Part shown: positions 26,101 through 38,100 of the stretch, piece after piece | Numbering within the stretch: position 1 is the first letter of the stretch | Layout of the letters: each line of letters opens with the position of its first letter | DNA from: Parambassis ranga | Taxonomy: Eukaryota > Chordata > Actinopteri > Ambassidae | Direction: 5' to 3' | DNA length: 64,000 nucleotides | NCBI RefSeq assembly: GCF_900634625.1 | Contig: NC_041023.1 | Span: 28,945,375 to 29,009,374, forward strand | Notes under the pieces: generated by a model | Seen by the model: the letters and a program-made list of their open reading frames with translations, nothing else | What the model was told of the DNA's origin: nothing | Databases searched by the model: none | Program-made: the position numbers and the translations under genes

Positions 26101-29100
26101 ATGCATGATGAACACGCTCAAGGTGTCATTAATCAGCCTCCAGTCTTCCAGTCTGATTTAACACCCTTAAGATGTGCCGAACAACCAAAACTCAGCCTGT
26201 TGCCAGACACCACAAGACATCCCCAGAAGTCCTGCGTCTGTGCCCCGACAGGCCAGATTGGTTTTGGTAGAATGATGAGACCTACATGATTTTTGGCTGA
26301 GATTTTATTGTGTAACCCCGCAAATGTAATCATAGAACATGAATAAATTCCAGATTATTCCAACATAAAATATTTGATCACTTAATATCCAATTTATTGC
26401 TCAATCATATCAGTATAGAGCTGGTTTGTGCTGGAAGGGAAACACTGTTCATCAAAAAGACTGTGCTATTCCTGTAGGCCAAGTGCCAGCCCTGTGGGAG
26501 GGGATCCCTCGGAGGCAACAACTTCAAAGAGGAAGGCGATACATGAATAGGCAAGAGGGTGGAGATGTTTATGCAACTTATCTTTATGCGGTTAAGACAT
26601 TATGGGAGTGGTGATGAGAAAGGTGATTAAAAATGAGAGGCAATTATTTAATACCTGTTGGGAGGTCCCAGGTGGAGCTGGCTGGTTGGTGGCAGGGACC
26701 AAAGGGGGGCCTGGAGTTGGCTGAGGGATGGGAGCCTGAACCTGCTGCTTGGAAAGAGATGTAGAGAGAGAAACGGACAGAGAGGAAGAAAAGCGATGTT
26801 GCAGTAGGACATAAAATAATGGAGAATGAGAAACAAAGAGAGATTAGGGACAAAGAGAGAAAAAAAGAAACAATCAGAACATGTTTGTATTTTCCAGAAC
26901 AAAACCAAACATGAGTGCAAACACCAGACTAATGATCAGTTTTAAAGTCTCTTCTTGTGTATGCACTCATGTACACAGACACACTGACCCATTTGGAAAG
27001 ACATATATGCAACAACTATGTATGCATATACACAACACTTGTGGTGTAGTATGTACAGCAGTACAGGCACAGTACTGGGGTTAGGCAGGGTGTAAGTAGG
27101 ATTGTATTTATTACATGCAAGTCGGATCCTAAGTGATTGGCAGTGACAATAGGTGTGTTATATTGTGTAATCAATGAAGCACAGAGAAGAAGCTGGAATA
27201 CCGACACCAAAAGTTCAAATATTCAACTAAAGCACTTCCTGCTGTTTGAAATATTATCCTAAGATTCCACAAAAATGTCACTTACAGGCCAGACTTCTGC
27301 CAGAAACATGATTTGTAGGTGTTTCAGAGAGAAAATATGTAAATATGTGGCAATAACCGGCACTCGGCTTGCTGTTTTAAAGTAACTTTGAAAAAGTCTG
27401 ATATCAGTTTCATAATCCTGCTAAACTTTACCTTTAATACTTCTAATAATCTACAGTCCCACAGCATATGGACAATTAGGACCAATCTATTGATGACCGA
27501 ACCCTTAGAAGGCCGTATACAACCCTATACTTGTCACGAAGCTGGCCCACAGCAAGTGTGGAGAAAGCTTACACAAGTATCGGTTGCACACTGCTACCTA
27601 CCTTTTTTAAACATTAATTTTAACACAATGAGGAATTTAATGAAAAAAACATGAAGAAAGATAAGGATAATTATATAAAAAAATACTGACAGAAAAACAA
27701 AGACCAAAAAGAAAGACCAGTGGTCAAAGTAAAAGAAAGAAGACAGCACAGACAACACTGAATACATCAGCTTTCTAAGGGTTTAAAGACTTTCACTGGT
27801 GACCTTTGAACCCTGTGTAGGAAGTCGATTTTGACAGTATGAAGATCTCTTTGGATCTTCATCTCTTTAATTCACAACACAAAACAACAGAACAAAATCA
27901 AAAATATACAAAAAAAAAGTTACACTGCTTAGTTTGTCTAAGCCCTCTCACTTTTGTTGTATGTTTCTGTGTGTTTGTCCGTGCAAATCGACAAAGTCTT
28001 CCGGCCTTAACAGTTTTGTTAAAAATCTCAGATTTATAATATTATTTATGTCCTGGAATATCACAAACTTGTGTACAAATGGATTCAAAAGGGTGATGCT
28101 GGTGCAGACTTGTGATAGACAATTACCTGCCATGTAAGGACTTTGGATTTGCACGAGTAATAATTCAAGTATACAGGCACATGGCATACCTGCACAAACA
28201 CACATTTCTCATATACGATCATATATGAACATACAGACAAAATATTACTTACTGAAACTGACAAAATAACTCAATTACACAACAAACAGAAAAGAGAGGG
28301 CTTAGGAGCTTTGCATAAAAAGATTATACACCAGAGAGCGTCTCAGCTACGACCTTCCGAACGCTACTTAAAATAATGACTCATGAAATTAGACGTTTCT
28401 GTTCTTTCCAGGTTGTGTCTATAAATAACACACTGTGTCTACAAATCATTCTGATGAAGGGAAGCCTGTCACAGAATGGGTAGTGTGAGACTCTCTCTGT
28501 GGTGTTGATATGACTGGAAGAGGTTAAAATCACAACCAAAAGACTACATGATGACAAAATAAGCATCAGCTGGGGCATCTGGGTCAGCAGGGTTTAAAAA
28601 CAACAGGGACTGGTTTAACAGCCTCTGGGTCAGACTACTAGCATAAATTAACTCCAGCTACTTCTGCTAGAATGATTCTTTTTACATTATTTGATCACAC
28701 ATTCTATGGGATGTTGAAAGAAGACATAAAGATAACATATAAAATGATTATCCATAATTATGCAATGAAATTATCCATCAATCAGCAGCTTTTTATCTAA
28801 TTTAAACTAGTAACTGACCCAGAGGTGGAGGGGTATTTTTAAAGTTTGTACCAGTGAGGGGTTAGCAGCCTGCATGGCCAGCAATGACTCATGGTAAGTC
28901 ATATCGGGTTGGGCAGGCACCACCCCTCCGTGCCGGGCCCAGGCACTCTGCATCAGAGACTCCAGTTGATGACTCTGAGTTGATGAGGCTCCCCCGTGCG
29001 GGAGATCAGAGGCTGGGGTGGTTGGGAGAAAGTTCTGCACAGATGGTGGATGTCCCTGCCGATCCATGTGAAGCGCTCCCCCTGATAAGTCGTAGTGTGC

Positions 29101-32100
29101 GGAGGAGGATGAGCGAGGGATGGACTGAGCAGCTGAGGAGTCAAAGGAAGGGAGGAGAGGTGGGGGAGGTGGTGACTGGAACTCTCCAGCGTCAGAGGAG
29201 GCCAGGGAGTCGCTCGAAGGTTCAGGGCTTCTGTCCTTTGTTGTTATGCCTGCGTGGTGAAGAAGAAGACTTCCAGGAGGTAACGGGAGCTCCGGACTAA
29301 TGTATGAGAACAGCTCTTCAGTCACTGGCTGCAGACGGCTGTATGTGCCTGAGCCACCAGATCCTGTTCCAGTATTGTCCTCTAGAGGGAGGTCCATGGA
29401 GCTCCTACGGGCTCGGTAAAGTCTGGATGCAAGCAGGCTTGGGTCTGCAGCTGCAGCTGCAGCGGCTGCAGCTAAATGAAACTCAAAGACATTTCCAGTT
29501 GGTGGTGGAGGATCGGCCATTACTGGAGGTGCCGATATAGGGAAGGAGGATGAGGAAGCGTGTTGTGGTGGATAGCATCCCTCAGAGGATGAAGAGGAAA
29601 CGGAGCCACCAGTGGTTGCACTCATGGGCGGTAACGGAGGAGGTATCGGGCTGTGTGCACTCATTCTTTGCATGAGGTGTGCATGCAAGAACCCTGGTTG
29701 AGACGGAGGACCAGGATCGAAACCCAAACTAGCAGCTGCCGCCTGCCTTTGCTGATGGAAACTCAACTGGCCCAGCTGATGTGCCGTCATCGGGTATCCT
29801 CCATACGCCATGGCTTCATAATGGTCCAATAAGGCAGCTTGATTCAGGCTTAATCTTCTCACTGCTTCCTCATGCTCGGCTCTCATGTCTTTGTAGCCGT
29901 ACATACTTGGGTCAGACTGTCCTGGGAGATGCAGCGGCTCCCCAACACCAAGTCTTTGAGCAGCTGCTGCAAAACCAGGATTGACCATGAAGAGAGAGGG
30001 AGTCTCGACACCCTCCATCCCAGAGAAGGGGTGGAGGCTGCTCCCGTAGCGGGGGTAGGCGGGCTGGAAGTGCCGGGTGTGCGCCTCGAGTATGGAAGTG
30101 CTCTTGCGCCTCTGGGTGTTGTAGCCTTTTGGAGGCCCAGTGGGAGGAGGTGAGAAGGAAATTGGGCGCTCAGGGATAGAAGGGAAGAAAATAGTTGGGG
30201 GGTCTGGTAGAGTTTGGAGAGGAATATTTCCCCCTGCTCCTCCTCCTCCTCCTCCGACTGTGCTCGCTCCTCCACTGAAGGGGTGTGGCATTGAATGCTG
30301 CTGCGACAATGAAATATAATGGATTTAAGAATGAGAACATGACAGTGAGAACAGCAGCAAAGGCCCACATGAAATGAAAGTAGTGCATCAAAAAAAGAGT
30401 TTAGTAAATTATAACAACCGCAGAAGAAAATGAGGAATATATTCACCAAAAGCAGTAAAAGAAACATTGTGGTTAGGAAAAGATGTAATATACCCAGAAC
30501 AGAAAACAGAAAATGTAGAGATGGATACAAAAGATAGATGAGGTGACACACAGGGACAGCACAAAGACCACACATAGATGAGCGGTCACAGGAGGAAAGA
30601 GAGTGGTGTGTGGAGAGAAAAGAGCAAAGGTTGGCTCAAAGTCTGAAAATATCCCGATGCATCCGCAAACAGGAAGGCTGTCTTTTAGCACAAAGTCATA
30701 TCTACATAATTCAAGATTTCTGAACTGGAGTTTTACACCCTGAATACAGGGAAATACAGTAAAATATATGTAATTAAATATATACCAATGTTTTACATCC
30801 CCATGTAGCATGCAGGGAGATTCCCAGAATGGAAAACCATTCAATAATAATTACTTATCTAATAATAAGTAATAATAACTTATTTAATTAATTATCCTTG
30901 CATATTTTGGACAGCTACAAAAACATTTTGATAAACTTTTCTTTCATTTTAACTGCAGAAGAGCAGTTTTCCTGTCAGCTGATGCATATTATTTTTCATA
31001 TTTGTATCATATAGGAAGGTTAGGCTCTATGTTTTGGACCGGTCAGTTTGTATTTCATATGAGCACATGGTGGCCTGCTAGAGAGGGGAGAGAGGTAAAG
31101 AGACATACATGCATAACATGACAGAGTCACACAAGTGTCTGTAAATCTAAAAGTGTTGCTTTAAATACAGCAAACTGGTCAGCTGACCTGATGGGAATAA
31201 AACACTGGATGTACTTTTATCCTTCTTAGTCAATATGTAATCGATACAGAGGATAGACTAGGTATCAATAGGCTAGGATAATTGATTTGAACATATTTAG
31301 CTCTAGCTGTATCATCAACGATCATTAATAATAAGGACTTGTCCTTTAGGGGTTCGACATGGAATACTATTGGGTCCTCTTAAATTTCAGACTCCAGTGT
31401 GGCCTGTTTTCTGTTTTATTCTCTCTCTCGCCTCCCCTCTTCCACCACTGTGGTCTCTGGGGATTGATTACATATTTATGAACCTACAGGGGTGGAGAAG
31501 AGGGCGGGCAGGCTGGCCCTCCGCTGCCTGGCCCTGGGCAGAGAGGAGGCAGAGTGAAGGGGTAGGACTGTCTCCAGGGCCTTCGAGAGGCGCCCAGCAA
31601 ATGTGTCCCTCTCAGCTGTGAGAGGTTTGCAAGGTGGGGTGGGGATGGTGGTGTAAGGAGACGAGGGGTCTGTAGGAGGCGTGGTGGGCCGTTTAGAATG
31701 AACAGCCAGGGGCGAGGGAACACAAGAGAAGGAGTAGGAGGAAGGGGGGACGCAAACAGACATGCTACGACTTCGACGGCGTGGAGGAAGAGGCTGTAGG
31801 AAGGGGTGATGGAAGTGGGGGTGGAGACCGACATGGAAAACAAACAAAGAAATTATGACACAGAAATAAAGACACACACAGTAAACTTAAAGCAAACATA
31901 AGAAATCAATAATATGATAAATAAAATACTGTTACATCAATATTTTGTGAAAAAAATCACAACTTAACAAATGCAAAGACACACAGTGAAATAACTTCAT
32001 TTAACAAACTGAAGGTAAATAAACAAATATCTACAAGAAAGAAAAAAGCGCATCATAGGAAACAATGAAAAGATTAATCGAGTCAGTCTGTCTACTCTAC

Positions 32101-35100
32101 AGGCTCCATGAAATCAACTTTGATGGCAAAAAAGCCTTTTGTGCTAAAAAAGCTAAAAACCTTTATCGCATTATTCAATCAATTAAGCTTGAAACTGAAT
32201 GATCATTCAGTCAGAGTGCATGCTGGTGGTCTGAAGAACATTGGCAACCAAAAGGTCATCAGATACTGCAAATCAAATTAGACAGACTACCCTCTCCATT
32301 ACCAACTACTTACAGGCTACACTTTCTGGAGATAGAGTGTAAAATACCTTCAGCTGAATCGTCCTCAGCCATTGTGTAAATAAGTTTATCTAGTGTATAA
32401 ACTTGATTGATTTTTTTGTCATGACCTAATATGATGGATGACGAGCATAAAACACATGGAGAAAATCCAAAAATCCCAATCAAATCAAAACAAAGACATT
32501 AAGTACACAACTGAATTGAACTGAATAAAACTGACGACTGAAGATAGGAAGAGAAGGAAGCAAAATATATGGGCCACCAAATGAAAAGGAAGACAGTGAA
32601 AGAGGGCTATAAAACAGTGGGATGTGGGTGAGTTGGATGCATAACATCTTGGAGGGTAACCACGTGGCTGTTTAAAACATATGACTTATTGATGGCTCAA
32701 ATGACTAAAATACTGACTGACTGGATTAAAAGTTGTGAACAATGTTGTGTAAGAAAACAATTTAAGACCTTCTGCTAAACAAAACCACATCACTTTGTCC
32801 TTTACATGCAGACACTGCAACACTTCACGCCAACACAGGATGCAGTGCTCAGTCAAGATCACATCTGCGAGCACAGACACCCGCACAGATGTGACCTGAG
32901 TGCGTCGTGGAAATTCAATTTAAAGTCGCCACTCACCATTGGCTGCGGTGGCTGGGCGTAGCCTGGATGCTGCTGTGGGGTAGCAGAGGGGGTTTGGGGG
33001 TAAGGGGTCTGAGGCTGGGAAGGGGGCTGAGAGGAAGGGGGGCAGCTGTACGACATAGCCAGCTGACCCAGTTGGGGGGAGTCTGAGGAGAACACTGAGG
33101 AGCCCTGGCCACTGTCCACACCTCCTTCAGCTGAGAGAGAGAGACAGAAACAGATGTGTGGAAGCCACAGTGTCACCACAGAGGGCAACCTTCTTATTCC
33201 TGCTTAAATTAATGACTTCAACAGAGGCTTCGAGATACAATTAAAGGAAGGAATAATTAAAGAATCTCTTCCAGGGCGTCTTCTGATTACAATGGGATGA
33301 TTTTAAATTGTGTGCATTCAAGAATAAGTTAACAATGGCTTCTCCCGGTTTACAGGAAAAAGCTGGAATAACTTTCGTGGCTTATTATGATGATGATGGA
33401 ACAAAATGACACATCATCGAACCTGTTTCTATTTTCACTAGCTCTACGTACATGTGTGTGAGATGCCGGTCTGCTGATAGTGGAGTTGTTGTTGCTCTGC
33501 TTCAGTCTCCTCCGTCTCTGCCTGCAGACACACAACAGTGAAGAGAAGTAACAACAAAATTCATATTTATAACTCTGACAAGTACGTCAAACAGTCTATT
33601 TAAAAAACGCCAGCCCAGGAAACCTGTGTGTGTGAAGATCTTTGTGTCTCCCGATGCTGCTGCTGCTGTAGCTGTTGCTCGGCCTCCAGTTTCCTCTTCT
33701 CCTGTTCCTCTCGTACCAGCTGCCTCTGTTCTCTCTTCCGTCGGATCAGAGACACTCGGTCCTTGATGGCTTTGGCCATGGTCTTGTGGTCACCCTCAGC
33801 GACATAGCCAGACTCGACCTGGGAATTTACACTCCATTATTAACACCATCCACCACTGGCAACCCCTCCTTCGATGAGCTCTTCCACATTGTACGCACCA
33901 TTTCCTGGGCCACATCTTCAGGGACATCCTTGTTCAGGTCAAAAGAGAACTCGATAGCTTCGTTTTCTTTGTATTTTCCTGCAAATGTGTGGCAAATTGT
34001 TGGTCAGGAACACATTTCAAACTCTGGGGTTGCCAATTTCATCAAACTGTTCCTTGCCTTTGAGCTTTTTAACGTCTTCTATCCTGAGCCACAGTTTGAT
34101 AGCAATCATTTCCCCATCATCCTCTTCTGCCAGTTCAACCCTGACCCCTGTGTCTTCCTGGAAGAACGCATGGTTCAGAAGGATCTTTATGGCATACCTG
34201 GAGGAACAAGAAGCTACATTTAGATCAATACAGCAGTGTGAGCAGGGTTTCTGATTTCTCTGTACTGCTGATGTTCTTCTTTTTACTGCCTTATTTGGCA
34301 GCATGTCCCCATCACAGCCCCAGCACCTGCACTTATATAGTGATTAGAGGGCATTATGCTAATAACTAACAAGTGATCATGCGCCTTTAATTTATGATGA
34401 ACACAGCACACCTGGATAAAAAGAGCAGATTTACACAGTTGGGAACATTTTGTGCATCTGTAGTTTTTTTGTCATTAAAAAACTCAACAGAGAGGCCAAT
34501 TAAATCATCAAAAAAACAAGGTTACTGAATTTGACATAAAAGAAAAAAAGGAGGGAGTGTAAGAGGGCTTGCATGGTTTTCTTAAGAAGAAGAGAGTCAT
34601 GGTGGATGTGTTGGCAGACCCAGAGCATGTGGAGAAAGAAGAGAGAGTGTTTTATTTCTAAGCAAGAAGCTGTGAAGAATTTCACAGTCCAACTTCTGTA
34701 CCAATGAAGAGTTAGTTTTAACAGACTCCTGTTGACTCACCTCTCATCCTTGTTTGTTCTGATGCAGCCCTCTATAATTTCCTTCACCTCAGGAATGGCT
34801 ACTTTGTCAAAACTGCCAGGCTTCACACCCTATGTAAACAAAAAAGGAAGACCAGTGAGCAGAAGTCCACCATGTACACACAAAGACAAGGAGAAGCTGC
34901 ATATGCATATCATATGATACATACCATTTACAGACAGAAGAAAAATGTAAAAACTGAGGAAAAGACAAGTTTGTTGTCAAGTTTCAGCAGTCAGAGGGTG
35001 TGTGAGAGAGTGTCCAGTAATAGTTTGACCCTGGGTTAAATTCCACATAAAGGCAGTTCTTCTTTCTGATTCACTGCCTTTCAGAGCCAATTAGGAACAC

Positions 35101-38100
35101 AAGAGCCCATTTAGAGGGATAACACTAATGGGAACAATCAGCAGGAACGCATTTAAAAGACTTGGCCCTGACAGAGAAGCACAGCTGAGGCCAAATACTT
35201 ATAAACACTGGAAATAGTTCCCTGTAAAAAAAGCTGCTTAAAGACAAAATATCTGCAGTATGTGACAAATAGTAAAACATATGACATATAGTGACACAGA
35301 GTGAAACACATTAGCATGTTGCGACACAATGCCATTATCATTTAGTCTATCAGGGAACTGACTTCCCTGTCATCTAACCTGACAGAATACAGAAGTGGCT
35401 GTTCTAACTCTGCCAATATGATCTAGTGTACACTCCATTCACAGTAGTTCACTGTTTGACTCCTGTGTAAGTACTCCTCTATGCTTCCAAAGCTTATATG
35501 CCAGCTACGGATATGTACATCATACAAAAGGTATGCTCATTCAGACAGTGTTTAAAGCATAATAGACTGAAACAAAGGAAAGCATAAAGAAAATAACTAG
35601 AAGGCATCATTTCAATGTATTTACTCACTCTTGTCAAATATCTAATCTAACATATCAAATGTCAGAGTTGAAAATCAAGTCTAACAGTCAAATCAAAGAG
35701 TATATAATAACAAATACCTCACTCATTTATTTATCTTAGAACCAATAAAAACACAAAATTCTAAAAAAGTAGAAAGAAGGCAGGTTTAAGGTTTGTCAGT
35801 AACTTACCTATAAAGAAATGTTTGACCAACAGGTACTTTTAAAAAAACTTGCTGACTAACCACCAAGTCAGGCTGCTTATCTCAACCTGTAGAGCAGCAA
35901 ACAACCACTTCTGCTTCCAATCTGCTCTTCCTCTCTTCCTTTCTTTTCTTTCTCTGTCTGTTTCTCTGCTGCTACCCCACCAGTTCTCCATTACATAACA
36001 ACCCCCATCATTCTCTCTCTCTCACACACACACACACACATTTAGAGATTCCAGGGCCAAACAAAGTTAGGACTGATGGAGGAAGTAATGGTATTAAGTC
36101 TGACAGAAGAAGGGAGGGTTGAAGAGAAAGCTAGATTTTAGTTTAATAAGGCTGATTGGAGGCAAGGAATGTTCCAGAAGGAGAAGGACCATGAAGGATG
36201 TCAACACCACTTCACGTCAGGGTGTAAGAAGATAAGTTGTAAAGCGACACAACCCCTGATCTGTCAGAGAAATTTCCAGTGATAAAATTATTTTTTGAGA
36301 ATGACGGTAAAATGATTCAGTACTTTACAAGAAGAAAAGATTAAAATGAATCCTGTTCTGTTAACTGTTACACAACCTCATAAAAAGGTCCTTAGTCCTG
36401 CTACACCAAAATATTAAGTCAAATTTAACAACAGAATGTAAAGAAATAACAAAAAAGCTCTCTATTTAAACCACCGCACCAAGTCTCTTTGGGATTTGAT
36501 GAAACCTAGCAGGGGTTAACTAACTTTGGACTGACAGACAGAGGGAGAGGTGGAGGGTAAGAAGCTGGCGGATTAGGCTGTGAAATGAAAGGAAGCAGGT
36601 GACTGTGGAACCCTGGGGTTGTCACAAGGTTGTGTGTGACAGTAACATCTACCGATGCCAGCTGTTTCACTCTATGTTTTTGCAAAGTGCTCGTTTGTTT
36701 CCTGAACTGAGGGTTGAGGTCACAGCTTATAATTAGACACAGATTGATCAAACTGAGGATGTGATTTCAGTTTTGTATGAGTGAGTAAGAGTCAGTTTGA
36801 GTGAGACAGATTTTTTTTTAAATCACCACAGGGGTGGAGGTAGAGGCAGGAATGCAATTTGAATCAAAATCTTTCAATTTAAACGTGCCAATCAGATAGC
36901 ATGGACCAACATGGGAAGGATCTTTCTTTACTGGAAATGAAAATCAGCCTGATGTTCCTGCTGCGCTATTTCCAATAAGAAAATACACACAGAACACACA
37001 TAAAAGAGAGATTTATAGTAAATTCCTCTGGTGCAATAACAATCACTGTCAGCCTCTACAGAGCTGAAGCCAGCCCTGTGAGGGAAGGATGGAGACAGCT
37101 CTCATCTGCCTCTGTGTGTGTGTGTGTGTGTCTGTGGGGCGATGACCTCAGCCGCATCACTCGACTTAAAACAGCCTCTGATTGCATCTGTTCCTGTCTG
37201 GCCGTGTTTTGTTTTTTTTTTTATTATTATTTTTTTGTTTCCAGCCAACTGTCATCTACATTTTTAGAATTGTTACAGAACCTAAAAGGGAATTAGGTGC
37301 ATTTTGATAGGATGGGTAGATGATGAAAATGAGCAGACAATGCCCAGCCTATGCTCAAATGTGATTGGTCGGACAATGAATGGAAACCAAATCTTGTCTC
37401 CTGCTTCCAGACTCTACATGTTCATATGCTTATACTGTATCTATATGTGTGTAAACAGGTTCGTTTTAAGCTGATATGACCTTGTGCACTTTCTATTGCC
37501 CTCTATTGGTGGAGAAAAAAATGCAGGCCAAAAAAAAGAGAGACTGTGTGAAAGAGAGGGAGCATAAGTGAAATCAGTGCAAAAACACCATCATATGACT
37601 GGATCTCCTGCAGCTCATGCCAAACTTATTAATACACTCTGTAAACAAGGGTGAAGGGAGTGGCAAGAGAGAGCTGGGGCAGAAGAAGAGGAGGAGGAAA
37701 TGGAGATTTGAGGCAAAGACACAGACAAGGCCGTTGGATACAACACATGAACAGTACTGCTACCGCTCTCAGTTGAAGAGAGAAAAGACGCTCTCAGCTG
37801 GGCACATGTGACAAACAGATAACGAGGACTTACACTAGTGACGCGTCTGTAGATCTGGGCGGCGTTTTGGCATTCAGAGTAGGGGTACTCTGAGGTGGCC
37901 ATCTCCAGCATGCACATCCCAAAGGCGTAAACGTCTACAGATTCATCGTACTTCTCCTCGTACATCTCAGGAGCCATGAACTCTGGGGTACCTGATATAA
38001 AAAAAGACAGAAAATTATGTTTCAGAATGAGCCTGGAGGTACAATTACCATTATAAAGACTGTTTTCAGATGTAATACTGTCCATGTAGTGACTGATAAC

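Noticed and set aside
28819..28852. Alternative exon 12 donor CTG|GTACAA at 28850-28851
   Set aside because: Also in frame, but its +4 to +6 positions are poor compared with GG|GTCAGT at 28817-28818. Kept as an alternative only.
33675..34223. 182-codon plus-strand frame
   Set aside because: Antisense shadow of wnk1 exons 6-8 running through their introns.
34830..37833. Kidney-specific WNK1 exon 4a and internal promoter
   Set aside because: Searched on the minus strand of this intron for a short Cys/basic-rich exon with a GT donor. The Cys-bearing frame at 35153-35341 and the Pro-rich frame at 36506-36751 lack supporting splice sites or homology.
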